Assembly (NCBI GenBank): GCA_010094045.1
Contig: ML986686.1
Location: forward strand, 62,001-126,000
DNA: 64,000 bases
From: Lojkania enalia
Lineage: Eukaryota > Ascomycota > Dothideomycetes > Pleosporales
Direction: 5' to 3'
The notes below the pieces were generated by a model that saw only the letters and a list, made by a program, of their open reading frames with translations, made no database searches and was not told the DNA's origin. Each line of letters begins with the position of its first letter. Within the stretch, counting starts at the first letter, position 1. The translations under genes and the position numbers were made by a program. Below are positions 26,804 through 38,742 of the stretch, in pieces.

Positions 26804-28347
26804 ATGTCATTTGGAGGCCGTGGACGAGGCGGCCGGACAAATCCATCCTGGACGAATTCTGTCCCACGACCTTGGAACCGCAGTAGGGGCAGAGGTTTCG
26901 CTCCTAGAGCCGGTCGTGGTGGATCGAGCCGTGCATACTCTAGGTATCCGCAGAGTGCTCCCGATATTATCAAGAATCCTCTTGGTCAGCTCATCACGAT
27001 CATTAATAATGCCGAACTTAGTTTAGAGGCTGGAAGCAGGACAGATGCTCTGACGATCAACGGGTGCAAGTACATTGCATCATATAACTGGATGAATACG
27101 AAGACTCCAACCATTTTGATTCCAGGTAGGCACGTCTTCATGTAGCGTTCTCTGCTCTAATCTGACACTGCGAAGGCCGGCCCCCACGTTGGACCCCTCT
27201 CAAAGTGCCCCAAAGACTGGAAGAAGATAAGAAAGATGTCGTTTACTACAGAGATCCCAATGCCGCAAGATTTCCAAGCCATCCTACTGAGCCGGCGGTC
27301 GAGGCTCTTCTAAAGACCGACCCCGAATTCCATACCTCCGTCATCGACATTTTCGCATGCGGAAGCACTCTTGGGAATCTCCTTCGATTCGTTCGGTCCT
27401 TGGATAAGTCTTTCCGATTCGATGTCGAAGTTATAGGCAATACTGTTTTCTTCGTTCGGAAAGAAAACACGCCCACGGAAGAAATTGAGGGTATCCATGG
27501 ATATGGTCATTCGTTCCCGGAGGCATATACGTCTTGGGAGAAAGACGTGAAAGGCTCTGAGACCCATCAAAGGCTTGTTCAGTACGAATTTGGCGGATTC
27601 AAGTGTGTTGTACGATTCGAGTGCGATGGGTACCTGCCGGACTCCGCGGAAAACACTTCTGCCAAGCATCCCGAATCGAAGGCAGCGTTGGACGCCGACG
27701 ACATTGCTAAAGCTTTCGAAGCGGCATCGGTCGACCACGCGCTCCCAGTCGCTGGTGATTCTCTAGCCATCAAGGAAAGTGGCTCCGAAGTCCCACAGCA
27801 TTCTATCTTCGACTTGAAGACTAGATCTGGCAGATTCAAGAGGCAGATTGATATGGGTGATGTTCTGCCCGTCCTTTGGCTGAAGCAAATTCCCAATTTC
27901 ATTATTGCGTACCATGATGGAGAGGGCCTGTTCGAGAATATAAATGTGCGAGATGTCCAGGCAGATATTGATTCCTGGGAACACAATAATCAGGATGCCC
28001 TACATCGACTGGTCGTTTTACTGCGGAAAATCACTCAGCTAGCTAAGTCTAGCGAAAGCGGCCGTATTGAGGTTTACTCGCCTGGAGTCGACCGTCTCGA
28101 GATTCACAAACAGTATGGAAGTGGTTCCACTACCATCTCATCACCACTGAAGGCAGCGTGGGAGAGAAATTCCAGCAGCTTGGTTGAGAGTGATAATGAG
28201 GACGAGGATGATGATCAGAATGGTGTGCTTCTCGAACAGGTTTATGACAGATTCTCAGATACTAGCTACGTCTCTGATGACGATAACAAAGACTATACGG
28301 CCTGCTCGGCGGACAGCTGTGGACTATGTGGGAAATGCTCATATTGA
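26804..28347 (+). CDS. RG-rich protein of unknown function (fungal family often labelled 'geranylgeranyl pyrophosphate synthetase')
   Basis: Exons 26804-27125 and 27176-28347 (50-nt GT-AG intron, phase 1); 497 residues. Residues 1-45 are an RG/RGG-rich, RNA-binding-like segment (GGRGRGGRTN, SRGRGFAPRAGRGG). The conserved core includes VYYRDPNAARFPSHP, IFACGSTLGNLLRFVR, VEVIGNTVFFVRKE, GYGHSFPEAYTSWEKDVKGS and YEFGGFKCVVRFECDGYL. Near the C-terminus are an acidic run (ESDNEDEDDD) and a small Cys cluster (CSADSCGLCGKC). From memory, database relatives often carry the geranylgeranyl synthetase name, but the sequence has neither the two Asp-rich motifs nor the helical pattern of prenyl synthases, so I do not accept it. 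RG repeats and the divergent helicase partner point to RNA work; this is inference. Confidence 0.85.
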
Positions 28348-28792
28348 CCCCGGCTCATCCTTTCGGTGTTAACACTCGCACGAAACAATGGACATTGAGG
28401 AAGAACTTGAAGCCGACATTTTCTGCGTTACATCTTTGCGTAACTCATGTCTTCTACCTTCCTAAAACTCATGCCAGATATTCTATATCCTTTCTATATA
28501 ACCTACGACGGGAAACTCTATAATTAGCTTAGTGGCAAATTTTTAAAAGGGCTTTGTTGCAAAGTCAAAAGGCACGGAAAAGTCGCTGAAGAGAGTTGTA
28601 GGCCGTTTGAAATTGGACGCTCAATAAATCATTATTTGCAATTTACTATATCCCGTTTCCGCCCCAAATCTCAATTTCCAACCTTATATCTGAGCTTTGA
28701 CCTTCAGCAAGCTAAAAGCTAACCCGTTATACCTAATCATTAGTGGAACAATGTCTGGCTTCTTTAAAATCTTCGTATACTGTGCGATCGTA
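28348..28792. other. intergenic 3' region of the RG-rich gene
   Basis: AT-rich DNA after the stop, with no supported feature. Confidence 0.5.
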
Positions 28793-29158
28793 TCATCTGC
28801 CGAAAGCCTTGGTCCCCTTTTGGGTTCGTCTCAAACTCAATGTCGACTGCCGCAAAAAACAGATCCGATTCACAAAGTAGCTCACATACCGGCTTAAATC
28901 TCTCTTAGGTTGGGGGCTTGGTACCCTGTACGCGGAACTTATCCACCGGCTCGTGCGGCTTTGCGTGATGTACCAGATGCATCGGAAGAAGACTATCGCA
29001 TTAGCTGCAAGTCCAATTTGAATATGGTTTAGAGCTCGCCAAATAATAGGTATGATGCGGGTATATGTATTTTCGTAGGTCGGAAACCGGGAAATTGAGT
29101 TGTACGTGATGGAAATTAATAACCATGCGGTCGCAGGAATAGGCATTAATGTAAGCAA
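28793..29158 (-). pseudogene. possible fragment of a membrane protein
   Basis: An open frame with two hydrophobic stretches (MPIPATAWLLISITYNSI and IQIGLAANAIVFFRCIWYI) that look like membrane helices. The frame continues upstream of the first Met without a start (LYLDRQVRTAISTII) and meets a stop, and no splice partners are obvious. It is either an exon of a gene I cannot complete or a remnant. No family recognised. Confidence 0.3.
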
Positions 29159-29294
29159 GAGTAGGTAGAGACTGTATGGGGTTGTATTGATGGATGTATT
29201 GATAATTGTGCTGATGGCTGTCCTGACCTGTCGGTCAAGATACAGTAGGGGAGTATATAGTATGAGACTGCTTAGTCAAGGGCTACATAATTGA

Positions 29295-29615
29295 TCAGGC
29301 ACGTGACCTGAGCTTATAATTAATAAACCCGGGATCGCAGGACTCAACCTGTATTCCTCTAGAAGGGCCCCAGTATTTGATGATGGCACAGCTGTGGGGA
29401 AATTCGATGACGAAGCCCTCATACAATATTGGCACTGAGTAGCTGTGCGTGTAATAATATTCGAGCATCGTTTCCACAATCTGGGCTTCATCTTCAGTGA
29501 GCTGGATTGAATTGTCCTCTGCTTCCTACTTTGGATCAGGGATCGTGCTACATGTAAAGCTGAGAAAACATACCCTACCAAACTTGATGGCGCGCATGAA
29601 ATACTCACTTCTGAG
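29295..29615 (-). pseudogene. BTB/POZ domain fragment
   Basis: Two segments join across a 48-nt GT-AG intron (29573-29526) to read RSEYFMRAIKFGREAEDNSI then QLTEDEAQIVETMLEYYYT. This is the second half of a fungal BTB/POZ domain (the 'FKEA..I.L.EDDP..VE.ML.YLYT' pattern). The part before RSEYF, which should hold the HKxVL helix, is not found as an open exon, and the frame ends 60 residues after the domain at LRSRA. BTB proteins dimerise and can be cullin-3 adaptors. The missing start suggests a decayed gene, but an undetected upstream exon is possible. Confidence 0.5.
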
Positions 29616-29640
29616 ATAAATAATCGTTATGTGAACTTTC

Positions 29641-32600
29641 TAGGTCCGATTCTCACATATAATTGTAAAATCCGAATAGTCTCCAGATATCAATAAACTG
29701 GGACGTAATTAGCTATTTGGCTATGCAGCCTAGCCATTTGAACCAGCCTTGTATATGGAGTCTTACTTCTTTAGAGAGTCATGAAGAAGCTACTTGCAAT
29801 CTATCTCCATCATGTATTTTAATATTTGCAGTTTCAGGCTTGGGCGTAAAGATGCCGTCTTACAATAACTGGGAAGGAGTGCTCATAGATATCCGAAATC
29901 TTGGCCTAGCTCGGTGGAGCGGGGCCTTAATTTCAGCCTTGCTTGCTCACACTGCGGCCGTAACGTGTTTCACCAGTAAGCTGGCCACTTTCTAACTGAT
30001 TGCGCCACAACAGTAGAATAAAATATATTGAAATCTTATAGAAAGCGTTCTTAAGTACTAGTACATTAAGTCCTATTATAGCCTTGAATATGGCACTTAG
30101 AACAAGTTGGTAGCGCGCGCCAGCGTACATTAGTTGCAGAGGCCTGCTCATCCTGCTAGACCACGTTATTCGCCTGTGCGACGAGCAGTCGACCTTTCTA
30201 TACCTCTAGAGCGCCTCTAGTAGCTATATACTATCTGCGCTGTGTCTGCTTACGCTTCTAGCGCTAATATACTGCCTCGAGCTTCATATTCTCTTCTAGA
30301 AGTATAGTAGCTGAGTGTATCGCAAGTTGACATCCTATAACAAGCTGCCTAATAGCGCGGCTAGAAGGGCTCTGGGACCTACGCTGAAGTGGGTTATAGA
30401 TATATTAAGCCTGCCGACTAAGCTGGTCCGTGGTATGTGGTGTTTCTGCTACGTAGGCTACTAATATAGCTGGTGGCGATAGTATTTTAACGATATAAAG
30501 CGACGCAAGGATGCGCTCTGGACTCAGTAAGACGAGCCCTATTGCTTTAAGGCCAGCCTAGAGAGTCTTTTTAACAAAGACTATCTATCTAACCTATATA
30601 TATATAGAGAAAGTCTAGCTTATCAATATAGAAGATTTATTAGCAAGCTAGTAGAGTAACCTCTTAACTATGCACTTTTTTAAGAGGCGAGAAACAGCCA
30701 ATATTAGATAGCTAAAGAAGATACGACATATAAGCTAGTATATAGAGGCTAATAATCTTATTCTCTTTACAATACTTTTTAAATTCGGGCGTTGTGTAAC
30801 TGTTATAGCTGTCCCTAATAAGTAGGCGGTAGCTACTAGTTATACGAGACCTACTCTATCTATCAAAGTGCTTCAGCTACTATAGGCCTAAGTCGTCTAT
30901 CGTCTAGCTATTACTGCTAACTGCGATCGCCCAGCCGTTAGCTAGGTTACTATACTAGCTAGCGTACAATAACTTCTCTAGCAAAATTATAAAGGGTAAA
31001 ATAGCCCAGCTAGACGCGTTAATATACTTAATTCTTATAACCTAGTTGCGATTATCTAGCTGTATAGCTATTACTGGACTAATTATATTAGAGTTTATTA
31101 TAACTTTAACATTACAGTAATTCCTATTATAAAGCCAGTCTTATCAAGATTATAGATATCCTTATTAATAACCATATACGAGAGACCTGTCATTAATAAG
31201 CTTATACTAAACTGAGATCTTAATAGGATCTTCATATCTTACTTATTATAAGTAGAATTTACGATTCTACCTTGTCTGAAGCTCTGTCTGGGTATTAATA
31301 AAGCGCGACACCTAGTATTTACGTATAGGTTATAGAGGGGGGTCTTCGCTATGTGCTGCAAATAAACTTTCTGCTATTTGTCGTACATCGATTATTTATA
31401 GTAGAAAACCTTATCAATCAAAGTCTAGGATCTATTAAATAAGAGACTGCTTTTAAATAGGGTCTAGCTTTTGATTAATAGATCGCGTCGCGTGTTTTAG
31501 GGGGTGCCGTCGATACGCGACTGTAGAGTCGATTTAGGAACGCTATAAGAAGCTGCAAAGGCGCGGACATTCTGACGAGGGTTTATCTGATAGCAGGCAG
31601 GAATAAGACTTATTCTGCCTTCGATTAACGTGTGTTGAGGTCTCTAGCGTGGCTTCATGGTTGACTAAAGAGCGTGAGTCGCGTCAGTTTAGGTGGGGTG
31701 GCTAGCCTACTGGTGGAAGACGTTTGACTCCGACCTCCGCAGCAGTCATATCCTGCTTTCACACCACCGATAAGGACTACATGGGATCATCTAGCGCGTT
31801 ATAAACCCAACCACGTTATCAGTCCTTCAGGTGTCTTGAAAAAAGTCCGCTCTAGGTTCCATGGGATCGTGGCGTTGATATGTAGGTAGGTTGACTGGTG
31901 ATCACCACTAAATTCGGAAATTGCGTGGCCCGCGAGTTCATAGTCAAGATTTTTATATACAAAGATGTTATAGCACTAGAAAAAACCCTTCTGACGGTAT
32001 ATCAATTTCATACTACCTTCTTTCGAGATTAGGGTATTATTGCTCATGCCGAGAAATAGACTATCTGCCCGTTTAAGGCCTGTACGGTAGGATAGCAAGC
32101 TAGTAAGGGTGATGTTAAAAAGCGTTTGACCCGCTCTGTGCATAGCTTGTTTAGTCCAGTCCGGACATGCGGATCTACTTGACTCTCTTGGATTCGACTA
32201 GAAGGCCCATAGTAGCCGAGGTTAGAGCCTTGATTAGGGAATCACATGGATAGATTGTGTCTAAATTTAGGAGCAGACGTTTCTTAATTTGACGGAAGCC
32301 AGATTTGGAGCAGTTTATTTTTCATCTGCGATGAAGGACGCCGAGTGAGAGGCCCATGGTTCCTCCAATCTCCATGATTTTCCGTATAGTGGCATCGAGG
32401 CACACACCGCTAGCAACTGCTGACTCATGATTTATACAAGATTAGCGACACTACGATATACGAATCCTGATGGGTGACTTCGAGGGAGCGCGAATGTGCT
32501 CACAAGGTTTGCAAAGTTTGTACCTAGGATGCCGCTTTTCCGGCAATAAATGTCGAAGTTAAGAGACAGCCAGGAGTATAATGACTTTGAAATACAAACT

Positions 32601-32875
32601 ATAAAGGGGAGATAAACATCTCAAGTGAATTTATGATCGGAAGATCAAGTATATTAGAGTAATGGTGTTTGACTGGCGTGTCACGGGATGAGCGTGAGGG
32701 ATGAGTGTTCGCACATTTGCTTGAAGTTTTCTCTACAACCAAACAGTTAAGCAGGCCAGGGCCAATTAATTTGCTAGGACTGTGAAAAAAGAAAAGGAAT
32801 GGTCTTGGGGAATGACTTTGCACATTCCCTCAATGCGGAATGCGGGCAGGAGATGCTGCTGGCTTCCTGGCCTAG
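29641..32875. other. degenerate AT/TpA-rich region, RIP-like, no intact gene
   Basis: About 30.05-31.45 kb is extremely rich in TA dinucleotides (TAG, CTA and TATA everywhere). CpA and TpG are scarce while CpG is retained, the signature of CpA-to-TpA mutation by RIP. One frame around 30.4-30.65 kb still reads protein-like between stops (GMWCFCYVGY, then YFNDIKRRKDALWTQ) but I cannot name it. No inverted or long terminal repeats were found at the edges. From 31.6 to 32.87 kb composition returns towards normal, with no supported gene. Confidence 0.6.
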
Positions 32876-35800
32876 ATGGAACACCCGGCGGAGCCAACAC
32901 AGCTGCTAGAGCCTGACAGTCGCCAGCCAAGTGCTCTACAATGGAATTTTGCCAATCCTACCAGCGACGATTGGACTAAGAATCTCCCCAAAACCGACCA
33001 TGTGCGCTTCTTCCGTGACACGGACTAGGCGCACGCAAAGCTGGGACCGTACCAGAACTGGAGTCCGACGGAGCGGCTCTTCACACGCATGGCGCTCGCC
33101 GACTCGCGCGCTGCTATCCTATAGTGGTAAGTGACAGTGACGACGCCTCCTAGCACCGACTTCTGCGGCGCGCGACCAATTGTTCATTTTAATAGCCGAT
33201 GATTTCTTCTCGGGGGCCCCGACATGGTCGGAATCTACAATGAGGCATACCTGCCCCTCGCTGCGGAGCCACCTGAAGCTGATGGGCGCCACCTACATCG
33301 AGGCATATCCGGATCTATGGCCGAATGTCAAGCCCTTCTTTGACCAGGTTTGCCAGACGGGCGCGGGGGTTGAGTTCGCCGCCGAAGGTGCGCTCATGGT
33401 CGACTGACATGGCTGGCGCGAGGAGGCTTTCTTTGGCGGCAGCTTTATCCCTTTGGGTAGTGGCCCTTTGAGCGAACCTGAAGGTTTTTATAACACTTTT
33501 ATAGAGATCACCAACTAGCGCTTGGCCGACCGCCGTACCACCATCCGCAATCGACTGGCCTCAGCTCCACAGCTAGAGCGAGAGGCCATCTGCACCCACC
33601 TCATGGAGACGCTGGAACGAACTTGAATAACATACCTTTGGCCATCCTATATGAGTTGGATGATTCCGGAAGCTCAACCATTATGCGCATGCGTCGTCAT
33701 ACGGGTCTCTCCGAGGACCACGGCTTGCTAGTTCCTGACTCGCGCCGCGCAGGGTTCAACATTCTTGACATCGACCGAGATGACATTTCGACTCTGTGGC
33801 TTGGTGGAGATTTGGGATACCTTCGACAAAGATTGCCATTCTACCCGTCAAGAGCAGCTCCCACATCTCTAGTTATCTTGTTGTAGGCACCAACCTGTGC
33901 TGGCTGTACGACGACGCTTGTCGACAGTTTCTGAAAGATATCTTGTGCATGGTATCGAGCACTGTGTGGACAACATTGATGCTGAGCAGGCCAAGAAACG
34001 GCAACAGCAGCTGGAGAACGACTTCGCCTTCAGTAACTTCAAATGGCGCCATTTGATCAAGCACGCCTCTGTTGCCATGGCTCATCTTCCCCTCGAGGGT
34101 GAGGTTTTGTGGGCAAATGAGCACTACTATGCCCTGGCCGGTCTTACTGCCGAGCAGCAGCACCTCTTATTTTCGAATTCTTTGCAAGGGCTGAACACGA
34201 AAATCTCGTTTTGTGGGACTCTTCATCGCCCAGATTCTGACTTTGACTAGGATGAAGACCGGCCTAAGGGGGAAGAGGTTTGGGAGAGTTTTGTTGGAGA
34301 AGCTCACCACATTACCACTGAGCTCCGACTCAAGCGCCTATATACCTCGCTAGTTGGAGACGCAGAGCCCGCCAAGAATCCAAGTTCTAGCATTCCCCTA
34401 CCGGGAGGATGGCAAAGTGAAGTCCATCATGGCCTGTACAACCGACATCAGCAGGTTAAAATGGACACAGTCATTTCAGGCATGGCTCGCATCGGAGGCT
34501 TGAGAAGCCAATAAAAAGCAGGGAGCTTTTATTGATGTCGTGTCGCACGAGATGCGCAACCCTCTGAGCACGATTGTGCATTGTGATAGGGATTTGGCGA
34601 GTCTACTGAGTACGATTTCCTACTACTGTACGGGAGCGAGTTATCCGGTTGCAGGTTGTATCGGATACCGTCGCACGATATCAAATCACGCTGGATATCA
34701 GCCGATATACCCTTTTCCATATACAAAAATATGGCCTGCTGGCCATCTTCAATCAACCAGTTCAGCTCTTCATCTCCCTCCCTGAGACAAGATTCGCCTT
34801 TCACCACATGCATTATGCTGACAGTATTAGTAACTCTCTGGAGGCGTGTTAACTACGACTCTCTAAGATTCTGAAGCTATACCTTGAGGCATTATCCGAA
34901 AATTTCGCTTCCGTGAGGATCATCATGCAATGCGCCCATCACCAGAAACGTATCATTGACGACATCCCAACCCTGAGCAAACTCGACTCTATGATACTTC
35001 TATCACCCCAAGCCCTGCCAAGCCCTCCAAACTGATCCACAACACTGTCAGAATTTTCGATGTTGAGTTCAAGTCTAACGATATATTATGTAGTTTTGGA
35101 AAATTTCCTTCCATCACAGAGCTCACCCTTGATCATGTGTATCTAGATCTATCAAGAGTCACTCAGTGTTCATCAATCTCTTGACGAACGCAATCAAATT
35201 TGTCAAGCCCTCTTCCAGACCCCGAGTATCTATCCGATAGGGTGCTACGCTCCACAATCCGCGAAATTTATTCCCAGAAGATATGTTCTAGGCTACAAAA
35301 TGGAAACGAAAAACCCGATATCCCAGAGTCTCCAGAAGGGGAAGTGGTGAAGAAGTCTTTTTGACCTTCACTATCGAAGACTCTGACATTGGAATGAGAG
35401 AAAATGAGATCCATAAAATCTTCGAGCGCTTTCGACAAGCTAATGCGAAGACACATGTCAAATATGGTGGGAGCGGGCTAGGACTTTTATCTCAAAGGAG
35501 TTAACAGAAAGCCAAGGCGGTGAGATTAGAGTCTCTTCAACATGGGGAAAGAGGTTCTACCTTTGGCTTCTACGTCAAGACGAGAAGAGTAGAGAAGCGA
35601 CCTCAGACACTATGGGTGCTGTTCCAGGAAACGGATTGAGCTACACCACGTGACCTGGATGTTCTCCTTGTGAAGGATAATATTATCAACCAGCAGGCAC
35701 TCGCCAAGTAGCTGAGAAAGGTAGATTATGCGGTTGAAGTAGCCAACCATGGCCTTGAAGCGCTGGTTATCCTTTAGAGCAAGGCTGTCGATGTCGTGCT

Positions 35801-36174
35801 AGTGGGTCTAGAAATGCCGGCCATGAACGGACTGACGGCAATGCAGAAGATTTAGGAAAGTCAAAGAGAAGGAGAAAATAACTGAGCCCCTGCTAATTAT
35901 TGCGGTTACTGCAAATGTTCGGCAAGCACAGATCGACGCCGCTACCGCCACCGGCGCCGTATGTTCTTCGCTTAAACCCTCTTATCTTCCTTCTGAATTT
36001 CTTGCCCAGGACCGAGTCATGCAAAAGCCGTTCAAGGCTATAGATCTGGTCAACATGATGAGGAACCTCATCTTAGTCATCCAAGGCACTGCGCCATCGA
36101 CTGTACCTTCTTTGCCGATGAAGGCTCGCCCCACGATGACCCATCCACCAATAATGACGAGCACCAACGATTAA
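32876..36174 (+). pseudogene. decayed hybrid histidine kinase (PAS - HisKA - HATPase - receiver)
   Basis: Homology runs through the whole span but in all three frames. Starting at ATG 32876, the frame meets TAG at 33026-33028 and 33122-33124. Then come an intron-like junction, a frameshift near 33270, and GATYIEAYPDLWPNVKPFF. A PAS-like part follows (KWRHLIKHASVAMAHL), the H-box SHEMRNPLSTIVHC (about 34545), an inserted repeat, RIIDDIPTLSKLDSM, and ATPase motifs IEDSGIGMREN (G1/N-type) and GGSGLGL across a frameshift. The receiver (35650-36070) has several CAG-to-TAG-type stops, VKDN where VEDN is normal, and Gly in place of the phospho-acceptor Asp (VLVGLEMP). It would have been a two-component osmo/stress-type sensor; it cannot work now. 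Confidence 0.88.
34654..34808 (+). repeat. dispersed repeat, copy A (inside the kinase pseudogene)
   Basis: This 155-bp copy matches 38260-38433 in the same orientation. The 3' 90 bp are nearly identical, from 'tatggcc' through 'gagacaagattcgcct' to 'caccaca'. It interrupts the kinase between the H-box and the RIIDDI segment, so it arrived as an insertion. No target duplication is obvious. Confidence 0.75.
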
Positions 36175-38742
36175 CCATGACTAAGAACACTGTTGACAAT
36201 TTTATTCGATCCCTTCTCCAGGATGGGCCAATTGGCTGACGATACACCGCGCATAGTTACCAAGAGCCCACACCCCTGGAACGCCGTGCAGTCTCTATAG
36301 CTTGCGGGATCTGTTCATTTTTTTTCGCATTCGAGCCTGTAGATGTCCGAAGGCCTTACTTACAGGCCCGATCGAGTGCTCCCCAGATGCCGAATAGGAC
36401 AATTCCGGTATATTATACTTGTTCCGATGTGATGTCTGCGTCAAGTGCATCGCATACTCGATGGCATGCGTAGGCGATTGGAATAGGTCATTAAAGGGCC
36501 GATTAGTGACGGCATATAGAGAGTAGGGTGGGCTCGGAGATGCCCTTAAATAGGACTTAAGTAGGCATAATAATAATCGAACAGTAGGTGAAATGTGCCC
36601 TTGCGTCCGGGGTTATATGCGCATCAATGTCTACTCTTGGTATCTATTCACCACCTCGTATGGTGACGTTACCTTGGGATATCTTTCTTAATAGATCGGG
36701 AGGACGAAATCCAGTATATAGTTGGCATGTATCCTAGGACCGGCTTTAGGATCTATGTGACAATCGTACTTTGTGTTCTTGGTGAGAAATTGGTTCACAG
36801 CCGGATGGTGTTGAGAGGAGCGGGAAGGTAATGGTGAATGCAGATTCATTCCTTTAATATCTAATCACTTTAGGATGTTTTGCACCCGTCCTTGCATGAG
36901 CAGAATATACCAACGCGCTCTACACGGATATCCACTACCACTCTCCCACTATCCAACATCTTAAGCCTCTCGAAACAGCAGTATTATCTTCCCAACTCAT
37001 CACACCTCGCTGTAGGAGTGACATCCACGTTCCGCTTACCGAAGCAACATTCCCACCCAATCCACCACTCCAGCTAACTGTATTCTTCAATGTACCCTAA
37101 TATTACCACAATGGCTGACCGCGGCGTCCACAAACTATTAACAACTCCATCTGTCTTACAAAATACAATAAAAAAAAGCCTATCACTACGCTCACCGCCT
37201 GCCATCACGACGTCCACCCAGCTATCGGCTCCTACTACCATCCGCTCCGCCCCCCTGCCGCATGTCCTCCTACCTCGCCACCCTAGAATCGAAATACCAG
37301 CCTTTGCTATCCGTGGTGTTATAGTGTCGAAGCCGAGACACCTATACAGAGAGGATTATGATGCAAATGATGAGATGGGTATTGGGTAGTGTAAAGTATA
37401 GGGGAGAAAAGGAGGAAAGACTGTGTTGATTCATATCTATAGAGGATCAGGGCTATTTATACTGTTTGTCCTAAGTATCACATTATATCAGGGCTAATTC
37501 ATAATAAGGATCGTGGGATACATATAACCTTACAGGCAGGATAAATATACTTTTCGCACAAGGAAGAGGAGGCGCGAGAGGGAGATCAATGAGCATTACA
37601 CATTGCTTCGCTGCTGGCACAGCAAAAAATGGCGCACTGAAGCGCGGAAACTCAGATTGAATCCCGAGACCACAGGGTATCGGCGAGCTAGAACTGTGCT
37701 TGTGAATTTTGTGGTGCTTTGTAAGGTGGGCGCGGATGAGGAGCTTAAGTAGGAGTTTAGGTGTGTGAGGTTCGGCTCGGGAATGGGAAGAAGGGCCGGG
37801 GGTGAGACATGTGTCAGAGGATCCGGTTTTTTTTTTTTCTTGTTTTGGGGGGGAGGGGGGGAATCACGTGACGGAGGCGAGTATCATACTTCGAGAAGAC
37901 GAAGGGGAGGAAAAGGAAGAGGAGGTTGAAAAACCGCCCCGGAAGCGGAGAAAGCTCCCCGGAGCCCGTAAACTGGTCTTCAAGGGCGCGGCCACCGTCT
38001 CTGGAGACCATATCGTTGATGAGCAGTGGCTGAGCACCGCGTTTCGCCCCTGTGGATCTCCGAAACCGCAGAATACATTGAGGGAGCTGAATAACTAGCT
38101 GTCCAGATGCTAGGCGAGGGTTAATCACTCCGAGCGTGCTGCGTACTAGCCTGGGCACTGGGCTAGCCCAAAGGGCTATGAAAAGGCGGATACTAGCTAG
38201 TTTTGCCCCTCAGTGGAGTAGATGGAACTTGTCATGGGGATTTTTGGCCAGTCTGCCGAGCTGTATCAGATATCGACGTACGATATCACGGTCGATATCA
38301 CGCCGGATATCACGCTGGATATCAGCTGATATACCACTTTTTCATGTACATAAATATGGCCCGCTGGCCATCTTCAATCAACCAGTTCAGCTCCTCATCT
38401 CCCTCCCTGAGACAAGATTCGCCTCTCACCACAGAACTTGATAATGACCATACAAGTTATAAGTACACCTTGAATGGGGCGCTGAGGTCGTGGCTTTAGA
38501 GGGCGTTGTAGTGTTGGGGATAAAGATTGGGTTATGGAATCGTAATGGGTAAAGGCATGATATCAAGGCTCCGTGAAATTTGGATCTAGGGTTGAAGCTA
38601 AATTATACGTTCTAGAATGGTTTTTTTCCTATATTTCTATATTTTACAGTAAGTGGACGGGAAGATTACCAGGTTGAGGTACGCCACTTCCCCCTTCCAT
38701 ACCACGTGACGTATACCCAAGCTAACATAGTCTATCCAGACA
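36175..38742. other. intergenic, no supported gene; contains one repeat copy
   Basis: A 100-codon open frame at 37090-37389 and one at 37802-38098 (acidic and Lys/Arg-rich, EEKEEEVEKPPRKRRKLPG) are the only candidates. Neither shows a family motif. Purine-rich and G-rich tracts lie at 37840-37950. Confidence 0.5.
38260..38433 (+). repeat. dispersed repeat, copy B, with internal GATATCACG units
   Basis: A direct copy of 34654-34808. It starts with several imperfect tandem units of 12-13 bp built on GATATCACG (38280-38330), of which copy A has fewer, so the array has expanded or contracted. The shared 3' part is unique sequence. Confidence 0.75.

Noticed and set aside
26804..28347. Prenyl (geranylgeranyl) synthase identity
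   Set aside because: The Asp-rich metal motifs are absent; the acidic run near the C-terminus (DEDDD) is low complexity and not a catalytic motif.
36880..38098. Open frames of about 65-100 codons (37090-37389, 37802-38098)
   Set aside because: Low-complexity or Ser/Thr/Pro-rich with no motif; not enough to call genes.
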